The notes beneath the pieces were generated by a model. That model was not told where the DNA came from. It saw nothing but the letters and a program-made list of their open reading frames with translations, and did not search any database. Positions 1 through 7,704 of a DNA stretch of 15,182 bases are shown here, piece by piece. This DNA is from Acidaminococcus sp. Its GTDB lineage: Bacteria > Bacillota > Negativicutes > Acidaminococcales > Acidaminococcaceae. The stretch lies in NCBI GenBank assembly GCA_019416065.1, contig DXYB01000048.1, positions 1-15,182 of the forward strand, written 5' to 3'. The position numbers and the translations under genes were made by a program. Positions within the stretch are counted from its first letter, which is position 1, and each line of letters opens with the position of its first letter.

Positions 1-70
1 ATACCCAAGGGGAATCTCTAACCATATCCAACTAACAAAAAACTAACGCCGTCATTTGCACTAGGATATC

Positions 71-99
71 TTGCACAATGTAAAAAAGTCGATTATAAT
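71..99 (+). promoter_or_regulatory. Sigma-A-like promoter of the suf operon
   Basis: TTGCAC at 71-76 and a perfect TATAAT at 94-99 are separated by 17 bp. Transcription would start near base 106, leaving a leader of about 170 nt before sufC. This is the best promoter match upstream of the operon. Bases 1-70 hold no recognisable feature. Confidence 0.7.
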
Positions 100-105
100 A
101 GGAAA

Positions 106-278
106 AGATTCAGGTGAATATTTTTTTTGTACAGTTAAAACTTGAATCAATAGAGAAATACGTTCCCCAGTATCGTCGTTTTCTATTGCGCAGGAAATGG
201 GCGAAATTGGGAGACATACAACAAGCAGTACCATAGTAATCGCAGGACGGAGGAGCCTGCGGATAGGAGAGAAGTCAC
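106..278 (+). promoter_or_regulatory. Structured untranslated leader of the suf operon
   Basis: No open frame is visible here. Several inverted repeats can be drawn. GATTCA (107-112) can pair with TGAATC (143-148). CAATAGA (148-154) pairs with TCTATTG (182-188), with ATAC/GTAT nested inside. ATCGCAGG (239-246) pairs with CCTGCG plus AT (256-263, one bulged G) just before the ribosome binding site. A run of eight T lies at 121-128 behind a weak hairpin. No known riboswitch class was recognised. Regulation by this leader is an inference. Confidence 0.4.
265..270 (+). promoter_or_regulatory. Ribosome binding site of sufC
   Basis: AGGAGA lies 8 nt before the ATG at 279. A second purine-rich stretch, GGAGGAG (249-255), sits in the loop of the hairpin immediately upstream and is too far from the ATG to be the main site. 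Confidence 0.75.
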
Positions 279-1022
279 ATGAGTGAAGAATTACTGCGGG
301 TAGAAGGCCTGAGATTGGCCGTAGAGGGGAAAGAAATCCTGAAAGGGATTGATCTGGTTGTGCGTAAGGGCGAGGTTCATGTCATCATGGGATCTAACGG
401 AGCTGGGAAGTCCACGCTGTTTAATGCCATTATGGGCAATCCCAAATTCACCGTGACCAGTGGACATATTTATTTCGAGGGAAAAGATATTACCACAGCC
501 CCGGTAAATGAGCGGGCTAAAGCTGGGATTTTTATGGCGTTTCAGTCCCCTATTTCTGTGCAGGGGATTACGGTGGAAAACTTTATCCGCAATGCGAGAA
601 ACACCATTACTGGAGAAAAACAGCGGATCATGCCGTTTAGAAAAAAATTGCATGCCGTCATGGATACACTTTCCATGAAACGGAGCTATGCAGACCGCTA
701 TGTAAATGACGGATTTTCTGGTGGGGAACGGAAAAAAGCGGAGATTCTGCAAATGACCATGCTGGATCCTAAACTGACCATGCTGGATGAAATCGATTCC
801 GGGCTGGACGTGGATGCGGTGCGGATCGTTTCTGAAGCCGTGAATAAATACCATACTGCTGATAATTCGTTGTTGATTATTACCCACCATAGCGAGATTC
901 TCCAACGGCTTCATCCGGATGTAGTCCATGTTCTGATTGACGGACAGATTGTCAAAACCGGAGACGCTTCCCTGATTCAAGAAATTGAACAAAACGGGTA
1001 CGAAGCCTTTAAAAAGGCGTAA
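279..1022 (+). CDS. sufC: SufC, Fe-S cluster assembly ATPase
   Basis: Cytosolic ABC-type ATPase that powers conformational change in the SufBCD cluster scaffold. The 247-residue length is typical of SufC. Visible motifs are the Walker A GSNGAGKS (residues 38-45), a Q-loop glutamine near 89, the signature FSGGERKK (146-153), the Walker B block ending in LDE (169-171) followed by a D-loop, and the switch histidine in ITHH near 203. The SufC-like signature and the absence of membrane segments separate it from transporter ATPases. It is the first gene of the operon, 12 nt before sufB, behind a clear AGGAGA site. The CBDSU order differs from the sufCDSUB order of Bacillus. Confidence 0.97.
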   Translation: MSEELLRVEGLRLAVEGKEILKGIDLVVRKGEVHVIMGSNGAGKSTLFNAIMGNPKFTVTSGHIYFEGKDITTAPVNERAKAGIFMAFQSPISVQGITVENFIRNARNTITGEKQRIMPFRKKLHAVMDTLSMKRSYADRYVNDGFSGGERKKAEILQMTMLDPKLTMLDEIDSGLDVDAVRIVSEAVNKYHTADNSLLIITHHSEILQRLHPDVVHVLIDGQIVKTGDASLIQEIEQNGYEAFKKA

Positions 1023-1034
1023 GTAGGTGAGACC

Positions 1035-2495
1035 ATGAGTGATAAAGAAAAAACGCCCATACCCGATAGGGAAGGCGAAAGCAAGCTGGAAGCGGAACGG
1101 GATACAATCAATTCCCTGACTGATTTCGGCAATATGTATGATTTTAAAAAAGAATTTACCTACGATTACCGTACGCAGGCCGGTTTGACACCTGCCATTG
1201 TCCAGGAAATTTCTGCCCAAAAGCAAGAACCAGAGTGGATGCTGGAGGCAAGGCTGCGGTCGCTTGCAATTTACAATAAGATCGATTATCCAATCTGGGG
1301 GCCCGATATCAGCGGCTTGGACATGGATCATATTATTACCTATGTGCGTCCTCATGCCCAGATGAAAGCCAGCTGGGATGATGTGCCTGACGATATCAAA
1401 GATACCTTTGATCGGCTAGGTATTCCGGAAGCGGAAAAAACGTCTTTGTCCGGGGTAGGCGCCCAATACGATTCGGAAGTGGTTTACCACAGCATCCAGG
1501 AAGACCTGGTGAAGCAGGGCGTGATTTATACGGACTTTGATACGGCGGTGAAGCAGTATCCGGAAATTGTACGGCAATATTTCCAGAAACTGATTCCTCC
1601 CACGGATCACAAGTTTGCGGCGCTGCATGGGGCCGTATGGTCTGGGGGCAGTTTTGTGTATGTCCCGGAAGGGGTGGATGTCTCTATTCCCTTGCAGAGT
1701 TATTTCCGGTTGAATGCGCCGGGGGCCGGACAGTTTGAACATACACTGATTATCGTGAAAAAAGGGGCTAAGGTTCACTTTATTGAAGGCTGCAGCGCAC
1801 CCCGCTACAACGTGGCCAACCTGCATGCCGGCAGTGTGGAACTGTTTATTGAAGACGATGCCACGCTGACCTATTCCACCATCGAAAACTGGTCTAAAAA
1901 CATGTACAATATGAACACCAAGCGGGCCATTGTCGGCGCCCGGGGCACCATCAACTGGGTGACCGGGTCGTTTGGCTCCCATACTTCCTGCTTGTATCCC
2001 ATGAGCATTCTTAATGGAGAAGGGGCACATTGCGAATTTACAGGTGTTACCTTTGCCGGTAAGGGGCAGTACCTGGATACGGGGGCAAAAGTGGTACACA
2101 ATGCTCCCGCTACGACCAGCAATATTAACTCCAAGTCCATATCTAAAGATGGCGGCGTGTGTATTTACCGCAGCAGCGTGGAAATTGGTGAAAAAGCAGA
2201 AGGGGCCAAATGCAACGTCAGCTGCGAATCCCTGATGCTGGACGAACAGTCCCAATCCGATACCATTCCTGCCATTGTCATTAAAAATGACAATGTGGAC
2301 CTGGGACATGAAGCAAAAATCGGCCGGATCAGCGATGAAGCCATTTTCTATCTGATGAGCCGGGGCCTGAGTGAAGACGAAGCACGGGCCATGCTGGTAC
2401 GGGGCTTTGTGGAACCGGTCTCCAAGGCATTGCCACTGGAATACGCTGTGGAAATGAACAATTTGATCAATCTGGAACTGAAAGGTTCCATGTAA
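1035..2495 (+). CDS. sufB: SufB, Fe-S cluster scaffold subunit
   Basis: Core subunit of the SufBC2D scaffold, where clusters are built from SufS-derived sulfur. The length of 486 residues is normal, with a charged N-terminal stretch of about 30 residues before the conserved region. Residues matching known functional positions of E. coli SufB are visible: Cys253 in EGCSAP (E. coli Cys254), Cys397 in SCESL (Cys405), and His425-Glu426 in LGHEAKIG (His433/Glu434). The C-terminal FYLMSRGL block is typical of the SufB/SufD family. The start is supported by AGGTGAG just upstream. It lies between sufC and sufD, 14 nt before sufD, and is surely cotranscribed. Confidence 0.97.
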   Translation: MSDKEKTPIPDREGESKLEAERDTINSLTDFGNMYDFKKEFTYDYRTQAGLTPAIVQEISAQKQEPEWMLEARLRSLAIYNKIDYPIWGPDISGLDMDHIITYVRPHAQMKASWDDVPDDIKDTFDRLGIPEAEKTSLSGVGAQYDSEVVYHSIQEDLVKQGVIYTDFDTAVKQYPEIVRQYFQKLIPPTDHKFAALHGAVWSGGSFVYVPEGVDVSIPLQSYFRLNAPGAGQFEHTLIIVKKGAKVHFIEGCSAPRYNVANLHAGSVELFIEDDATLTYSTIENWSKNMYNMNTKRAIVGARGTINWVTGSFGSHTSCLYPMSILNGEGAHCEFTGVTFAGKGQYLDTGAKVVHNAPATTSNINSKSISKDGGVCIYRSSVEIGEKAEGAKCNVSCESLMLDEQSQSDTIPAIVIKNDNVDLGHEAKIGRISDEAIFYLMSRGLSEDEARAMLVRGFVEPVSKALPLEYAVEMNNLINLELKGSM

Positions 2496-2509
2496 GGGAG
2501 GCGGCAGCA

Positions 2510-3634
2510 ATGGAAAAAGAACAATTTAACGAATTGCCCCGCCCGACTTTTCGGTTTGTACGACTGAATCATACGGCATTACCGGAGGAGCCTCTTGTTA
2601 CTTTACAACCAGCCACCTTGGAAGAACGGCATGAAGGGCAAGTGGAAGTGAGAACCGGGCTGCAGGAAGCGTTGCCTGCTTTGGGCGATTTTAAAGGCGC
2701 CAGTCCAGAATCCCTGGCGGCTGCCAGAAAAGGCGGGAATTGTAACTGTGCCGTGACCGTACCGGAAGGCGGCAATGCTTCCGTATGGCTTACGTACCGC
2801 GTTACAGAAAACGTGCCCCAGCTATCTGGCTATCTGCACGTGGTGGCAGGAAAACATAGTACGCTCCATGTGTATGAACTCTTTGAGAGGGATGCTGAGC
2901 ATGGCCTGGTCAATTTGCTTCAGGTGATTACCGCAGAAGAGGGAGCCAACGTCCAGATCAGTAAAGTGCAGCTCCATGGTTCCAAAGTCCGTCATATTGA
3001 TCAACGCCTGACCAATGAGGGGCAAGAGGCCCAAATCAAGTTCGTCAATGCAGAAATCGGCGGACATGAGGTCCTGCAGTATACCCAGGACAATTTGGAC
3101 CATGATGAAAGTAAATTCGTGAACCAGGGAATGTACCTGGGCAGCGAAGACCAGCTCTTTGATTTTACCTACTGGGTACAGACCCGGGGTTGTAAAACAA
3201 ATACAGATATTTTGACCACCGGGGCACTCATGGGTACCAGTAAGAAAATCTTTAAGGGAACCATTGATTTTCTCCGGGGCAGCAAAAAGGCTGAAGGCAG
3301 TGAGGCAGATAACTGTCTGTTACTGAATAAAGGGGTGCATTCCCTGTCCGTACCGTTACTGTTGTGCAAAGAGGACGATGTGGTGGGCAACCATGCTTCC
3401 AGCAGCGGACAGATTGACGATGACATGTTGTTTTACCTCATGAGCCGTGGCTTTAATAAAGAAGGAGCCCAACTGGTTATTGTGGAGAGCCGGATTCGGC
3501 CGGTGATTGATCAGCTAGGTGACGAAAACTTGGAAAACAGGGCGCTCCAGGCTGTACGGAAAAAAATGCAGTTCTGCCGTCAGAAAGGAACTTGCGATGA
3601 GAAATGTACGCAGAGATTTCCCGATCTTGAATAA
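2510..3634 (+). CDS. sufD: SufD, Fe-S scaffold subunit with Cys-rich tail
   Basis: SufB paralogue that completes the SufBC2D scaffold and is linked to iron entry. The length is 374 residues. The beta-helix core and the C-terminal block VGNHASSSGQIDDDMLFYLMSRG are recognisable, with His295 matching the functional histidine of E. coli SufD (His360). GGGAGG at 2496-2501 supports the start. Unusually, the last 20 residues hold three cysteines (356, 362, 366) in a short charged tail. This tail is encoded partly by the 38-nt overlap with the start of sufS. A CNC pair also lies at residues 78-80. Whether the tail binds metal or is a by-product of the overlap is not known. Confidence 0.95.
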   Translation: MEKEQFNELPRPTFRFVRLNHTALPEEPLVTLQPATLEERHEGQVEVRTGLQEALPALGDFKGASPESLAAARKGGNCNCAVTVPEGGNASVWLTYRVTENVPQLSGYLHVVAGKHSTLHVYELFERDAEHGLVNLLQVITAEEGANVQISKVQLHGSKVRHIDQRLTNEGQEAQIKFVNAEIGGHEVLQYTQDNLDHDESKFVNQGMYLGSEDQLFDFTYWVQTRGCKTNTDILTTGALMGTSKKIFKGTIDFLRGSKKAEGSEADNCLLLNKGVHSLSVPLLLCKEDDVVGNHASSSGQIDDDMLFYLMSRGFNKEGAQLVIVESRIRPVIDQLGDENLENRALQAVRKKMQFCRQKGTCDEKCTQRFPDLE

Positions 3635-4817
3635 GATCCATAATGGGCATAAACTGGTTTATTTTGATAATGCAGCCACTACCCAGAAACCAGTGCAGGT
3701 GATTTATGCATTAAATGACTATCTGGAACATCACAATGGCAATCCCCATCGGGGCGCACATGTGCTATCCATAGAAGCTGGACAGATTTATGACGAGGCT
3801 CGGAGTGCCGTCCAAAAGTTTATCAACGCCAAATATTTTGAAGAAGTGGTGTTCGTTCGCAACAGCACAGAAGGGTTGAATCTTATTGCCCGCAGCTATG
3901 CGGAACCCCGATTAAAGTCCGGTGATACCATCGTGATCCCTATTTCGGAACATCATTCCAATCTGGTTCCTTGGCAGCGGGTATGCCGCAAGACCGGGGC
4001 CAAACTGGTTTATATGTATCTGGATGCCCAGGGCCATTTCACAGAAGAAGACCTGGCAAAAATCGATAAAAATACCAAAATTGTTTCCTTTGCCGCTGTT
4101 TCTAATGTATTGGGCATGCATCGCCCGGTAAAAGAATTGGTGAAGCGGGCCCATGAGGTAGGGGCTATTGCCATTGTGGATGGGGCACAGTCCGCTCCCC
4201 ATGGAGTAACGGATGTGCAGGACCTGGATTGCGATTTCTTTGTATTCTCCGGTCATAAAATGCTGGGGTCCACCGGTACAGGGGTGGTGTACGGCAAGAA
4301 AGAGCTCCTTTCTGCCATGGAACCATTCCTCATGGGTGGGGACATGATTGAATATGTGCAGGAACAGACCACTACGTTTAACGAACTGCCCTACAAGTTT
4401 GAGGCCGGTTCCCAGAACGTAGAGGGAGCTGTCATGCTCCATGCGGCCATTGATTATCTCACCGATTTGGGAATGGATGCGGTAACCGCCCACGAACACG
4501 CTCTTGTGGAACGCTGCCTGGAAGGTATGAAAAAAATCCCCCACATCAATCTGTTGGGATCTACGGATCCGGCAGAAAAAACCGGCGTGATTTCCTTCAC
4601 CATTGATGGAGTGCATCCCCATGATGCGGCGACCATTCTGGATAGTTTCGGGATTGCTATCCGCAGCGGGCATCACTGCGCCCAGCCCTTGGGGGCGCAC
4701 CTTCATGTAGAAGCGTCCAACCGGATCAGTTTCTATATTTACAACACCTTGGAAGAAGTGGACTATTTCCTGTCCAAGCTGCCGGAAGTGCGGAAAGTCA
4801 TGGGCTTTAAGGACTAA
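3597..4817 (+). CDS. sufS: SufS, group II cysteine desulfurase
   Basis: PLP enzyme that converts cysteine to alanine and holds the sulfur as a persulfide, which it passes to SufU. From the ATG at 3597 the protein has 406 residues, the normal SufS length, and begins MRNVRRDFPIL as in the family. An in-frame start at 3519 would add 26 unrelated residues, and AAAGGAA sits just before 3597. Key residues: the PLP lysine Lys221 in SGHKMLG, the aldimine-region histidines in SEHHSNLVPW, and the catalytic Cys361 in RSGHHCAQPLG, typical of group II enzymes. It overlaps sufD by 38 nt, suggesting translational coupling. Confidence 0.97.
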   Translation: MRNVRRDFPILNKIHNGHKLVYFDNAATTQKPVQVIYALNDYLEHHNGNPHRGAHVLSIEAGQIYDEARSAVQKFINAKYFEEVVFVRNSTEGLNLIARSYAEPRLKSGDTIVIPISEHHSNLVPWQRVCRKTGAKLVYMYLDAQGHFTEEDLAKIDKNTKIVSFAAVSNVLGMHRPVKELVKRAHEVGAIAIVDGAQSAPHGVTDVQDLDCDFFVFSGHKMLGSTGTGVVYGKKELLSAMEPFLMGGDMIEYVQEQTTTFNELPYKFEAGSQNVEGAVMLHAAIDYLTDLGMDAVTAHEHALVERCLEGMKKIPHINLLGSTDPAEKTGVISFTIDGVHPHDAATILDSFGIAIRSGHHCAQPLGAHLHVEASNRISFYIYNTLEEVDYFLSKLPEVRKVMGFKD

Positions 4818-4833
4818 AGGACGGGGGAGTAAC

Positions 4834-5289
4834 ATGGAAGACTTACAACAGCTATACAGTGATGTGATCCTGGAACATAACCAGGACCAGCTTAATAAGC
4901 ACCTGCTGGACCCGCACAACCTGCAGGAGCACGGCCATAATCCCAGTTGCGGGGATGACATTACCCTGCAGGCAAATATTGAAAATGGGATTATTAAGGA
5001 CGCGGCCTATACGGGGCATGGCTGTGCTATCAGCCAGGCGTCCACGGATATTATGATTGATTTGATTCGTGGCAAAACCGTGGAGGAAGCAGAACGCCTG
5101 CTCAATCTATTTATTTCCATGATCCGCCGGGAAGAAACCGACGACACGAAACTGGAAGAACTGGACGAGGCAATTGCACTCAAAGGGATTTCCAATATGC
5201 CGGCCCGGGTAAAATGTGCCCTACTGGCCTGGCATACTATGAAAGCTGCGTTGGAAAAAGAAGAAGCGACGGACACGGGAAAAAAGTAA
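4834..5289 (+). CDS. sufU: SufU, zinc-dependent sulfur acceptor
   Basis: IscU-like protein of Gram-positive SUF systems that accepts the persulfide sulfur from SufS, using a structural zinc. It has 151 residues. The conserved ligands are visible: Cys39 and Asp41 in PSCGDD, Cys64 in GHGCAISQASTD and Cys128 in ARVKCALLAW. The 16-20 residue insertion between the second and third cysteine blocks that marks SufU against IscU is consistent with the spacing. GGGGGAG upstream supports the start. It is the last gene of the operon and is followed by a strong terminator. Confidence 0.95.
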   Translation: MEDLQQLYSDVILEHNQDQLNKHLLDPHNLQEHGHNPSCGDDITLQANIENGIIKDAAYTGHGCAISQASTDIMIDLIRGKTVEEAERLLNLFISMIRREETDDTKLEELDEAIALKGISNMPARVKCALLAWHTMKAALEKEEATDTGKK

Positions 5290-5320
5290 AATAGCAGGTT
5301 TTTCGGTAGCACTAAAAACG

Positions 5321-5359
5321 AAAACCACGAAAAAGCACGCTTTTTCGTGGTTTTTTTTT
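5321..5359 (+). terminator. Rho-independent terminator after sufU
   Basis: A perfect 15-bp stem (5321-5335 with 5340-5354) with a CACG loop runs into a T-tract that ends at 5359. The A-rich 5' arm means it could also stop transcription from the other strand. It separates the suf operon from pnp. Confidence 0.92.
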
Positions 5360-5370
5360 ACCCACTGTAG

Positions 5371-5376
5371 TATAAT
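5371..5376 (+). promoter_or_regulatory. Candidate -10 box of the pnp promoter
   Basis: TATAAT lies 43 bp before the pnp start, directly after the suf terminator. The -35 region would fall in the terminator's T-rich tail and is a poor match to TTGACA, so the promoter is tentative. Confidence 0.45.
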
Positions 5377-5402
5377 TTACACATACGAGTAAAGTGAGAA
5401 AT

Positions 5403-5410
5403 AAGGAGGA
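5403..5410 (+). promoter_or_regulatory. Ribosome binding site deciding the pnp start
   Basis: AAGGAGGA ends 9 nt before the ATG at 5420. It directly abuts an in-frame GTG at 5411, which is too close to be used. The ATG at 5420 is therefore preferred. Confidence 0.85.
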
Positions 5411-5419
5411 GTGCAGAGG

Positions 5420-7495
5420 ATGCATAGTTTTAGCACAGAATTGGGGGGACGGACGCTCACCATTGAGACTGGCAAAATGGCCAAACAAGCCAATGGAGCA
5501 GTCCTGGTCCGTTATGGAGATACAGCGGTGGTTGTGGCTGTAACGGGGACGGATACGCCCCGGGAAGGTGTGGACTTTTTTCCACTGACCGTGGATTTTG
5601 AAGAAAAAATGTATGCCGTAGGAAAAATTCCTGGTGGATTTTTGCGCCGGGAAGGCAGACCTGCGGAAACGGCAATTTTAACCAGCCGTCTCATTGACCG
5701 TCCTATCCGCCCCATGTTCCCGGAAGGCTATCACAACGATGTGCAGATCGTTTGTACTGCTGTTTCCGTGGATCCGGACAATGCCCCGGATATCCCTGCT
5801 ATGATTGGTGCTTCTGCGGCCCTTTCCATTTCCGATATTCCCTTTGAAGGCCCGATTGCCGGTGTGCGTGTGGGGCTTATTGACGGACAGTTTATCGTCA
5901 ATCCCACGGTGGAACAGGCAAAGATCAGCTTGCTAAATTTGGCCGTGGCCGGCACCAAAGACGCTATTTTGATGGTGGAAGCTGGTGCTAAGGAAGTTTC
6001 CGAAGAAGTGATGCTAGATGCCATCTGGTTTGCCCATGGGGAAATTAAAAAACTGGTGGAATGGCAGGAAACCATCCAAAAAGAAGTGGGCAAACCCAAA
6101 ATGGAAGTGCCCGTTTATACACCCCCTGCCGAACTGGTAGAGGAAATCAAAGCCTATGGGGAAGATAAACTGAAAGCCGCTTTGATGGATGCCGATAAAA
6201 AACACCGGGAAAAAATGGTGGACGAAGTGAAAGAAGAAATCGCCTCCCATTTTGCGGAAAAATACCCTGATAACGGCGTGGACGTAGCGTATATCACCCA
6301 AAAATTAATCAAATCTGTGGTGCGCCATACCATTTCCGTGGATAAGATTCGTCCCGATGGCCGTGCACTGGATGAAATCCGTCCCATCAGCTGCGAAGTG
6401 GGGTTATTGGCACGTCCGCATGGTTGCAGCTTGTTTACCCGTGGGCAGACCCAGGTTTTAAATTGCTTGGCGTTGGCTCCGTTGCGGGAAGCACAGACTT
6501 TAGATGGATTAGGAACGGAAGTTTCCAAACGGTATATTCATCACTACAATTTCCCGCCCTACAGCGTAGGAGAAACCAAACCCTTGCGCAGTCCCGGACG
6601 GAGAGAAATCGGGCATGGCGCCCTGGCAGAACGGGCGCTGTTGCCGGTGATTCCTTCAGAAGAAGAATTCCCGTATGCCATCCGACTGGTTTCTGAGGTC
6701 CTGGAAAGCAATGGGTCTTCTTCTATGGCCAGCGTATGCGCCAGCACTTTGTCCCTGATGGATGCCGGCGTTCCTATTAAGGCGCCTGTTTCTGGCGTAG
6801 CCATGGGGCTTGTTAAAGAAGGGGAACACTATACCATTCTGACCGATATCCAGGGCCTGGAAGATGCGCTGGGCGATATGGACTTTAAAGTGGCGGGTAC
6901 GGCCCAAGGAATCACCGCTGTGCAAATGGATATTAAGGTGGACGGCCTGACCAAGGAAATTCTTCAAGCTGCCCTGGCCCAAGCGAAAAAGGGGCGTGCC
7001 TTTATCCTGCAAAAGATGCTGGACTGCATTCCCGAGCCGCGGAAAGAACTAAAACCCTACGCACCCAAGATTACCACCATCCATATTGATCCGGACAAGA
7101 TAAAAGATGTGATCGGGCCGGGGGGCAAGATGATTAAAAAGATCGTGGAAGAATCCGGTGCCCAGATTGATATTGAGGAAGATGGGACGGTATATGTGGC
7201 AGCGGCTAGTAGTGAAGCCGCCGATGCGGCCATTAAGACCATTAAAGAAATTACCGCCGTGCCGGAAATCGGCAAGATCTATACCGGTAAGGTTACCCGG
7301 ATTATGAATTTTGGCGCTTTTGTAGAATTTATGCCTGGTCACGAAGGTCTGGTGCATATTTCCCAGCTGGCCAAAGAACGGGTCAACAAAGTGGAAGACG
7401 TGGTCAATATTGGCGATGAAATTGTGGTGAAGCTGGTGGAAATTGATGCCAAAGGGCGTATGAATCTGTCTCGCAAGGCGGCCCTACAAAAATAG
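5420..7495 (+). CDS. pnp: Polynucleotide phosphorylase (PNPase)
   Basis: 3'-5' exoribonuclease that degrades RNA by phosphorolysis and acts as a trimer. The protein has 691 residues, close to the usual 700. Domains in order: a first RNase PH-like domain (about 1-210), an alpha-helical linker rich in Lys and Glu (about 210-300), a second catalytic RNase PH-like domain, a KH domain with the GPGG loop at 566-569, and a C-terminal S1 RNA-binding domain (about 618-691). The catalytic acidic block is seen in GLEDALGDMDFKVAGT, including Asp486. The frequent upstream partner rpsO is absent; the suf operon lies there instead. No clear terminator follows, so read-through toward the next gene is possible. 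Confidence 0.97.
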   Translation: MHSFSTELGGRTLTIETGKMAKQANGAVLVRYGDTAVVVAVTGTDTPREGVDFFPLTVDFEEKMYAVGKIPGGFLRREGRPAETAILTSRLIDRPIRPMFPEGYHNDVQIVCTAVSVDPDNAPDIPAMIGASAALSISDIPFEGPIAGVRVGLIDGQFIVNPTVEQAKISLLNLAVAGTKDAILMVEAGAKEVSEEVMLDAIWFAHGEIKKLVEWQETIQKEVGKPKMEVPVYTPPAELVEEIKAYGEDKLKAALMDADKKHREKMVDEVKEEIASHFAEKYPDNGVDVAYITQKLIKSVVRHTISVDKIRPDGRALDEIRPISCEVGLLARPHGCSLFTRGQTQVLNCLALAPLREAQTLDGLGTEVSKRYIHHYNFPPYSVGETKPLRSPGRREIGHGALAERALLPVIPSEEEFPYAIRLVSEVLESNGSSSMASVCASTLSLMDAGVPIKAPVSGVAMGLVKEGEHYTILTDIQGLEDALGDMDFKVAGTAQGITAVQMDIKVDGLTKEILQAALAQAKKGRAFILQKMLDCIPEPRKELKPYAPKITTIHIDPDKIKDVIGPGGKMIKKIVEESGAQIDIEEDGTVYVAAASSEAADAAIKTIKEITAVPEIGKIYTGKVTRIMNFGAFVEFMPGHEGLVHISQLAKERVNKVEDVVNIGDEIVVKLVEIDAKGRMNLSRKAALQK

Positions 7496-7575
7496 CCTCT
7501 AGATCAAAAAGTTTTGTTTGCTGCTTGTCTCTATTACATGACTCGTAAAGCATCTCCGTGACTCCTGAAGGGAAT

Positions 7576-7624
7576 TCCTGCAGCCTATTGATTGGGTGCT
7601 ATGCCAAATCGTTATGCTGCAGGA
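7576..7624 (+). repeat. Long inverted repeat in the pnp-OPT gap
   Basis: A 9-bp perfect inverted repeat, TCCTGCAGC (7576-7584) and GCTGCAGGA (7616-7624), encloses 31 nt. Inside, GATT-GG can pair with CCAAATC with one bulge, giving a long hairpin in RNA. No T-tract follows, so it is not a simple terminator. The rest of the 209-nt gap (7496-7704) shows no gene or clear promoter. Confidence 0.6.
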
Positions 7625-7704
7625 TCGGGGCTCACGTTTATCATAACCGAAAGAAGTTTGTCGTGCAGCAAGTTATTTTGATCAAAGAGAGGTGTTGGGT
7701 AACC

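Noticed and set aside
291..1355. Long antisense open frames opposite sufC and sufB (also 1416-2510), and opposite sufS (3912-4961).
   Set aside because: They have no ribosome sites and no recognisable domains, and they mirror strongly conserved genes on the plus strand.
3519..3596. Upstream start for SufS.
   Set aside because: It would add 26 residues unlike the family and lies deep in sufD. The ATG at 3597 gives the standard N-terminus.
5411..5419. GTG start for pnp three codons before the chosen ATG.
   Set aside because: The ribosome site directly touches this GTG, leaving no spacing. The ATG at 5420 has 9 nt.
7572..7585. GAATTCCTGCAGCC looks like a cloning-vector polylinker, with TCTAGA nearby at 7498.
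   Set aside because: The match is short, the flanks do not continue as a polylinker, and the PstI-like part is one arm of a local inverted repeat. Coincidence is the simpler explanation.
7558..7704. Upstream in-frame GTG start for the OPT transporter, adding 49 residues.
   Set aside because: The extension is not membrane-like, overlaps the inverted repeat, and has a weaker start context than the ATG at 7705.
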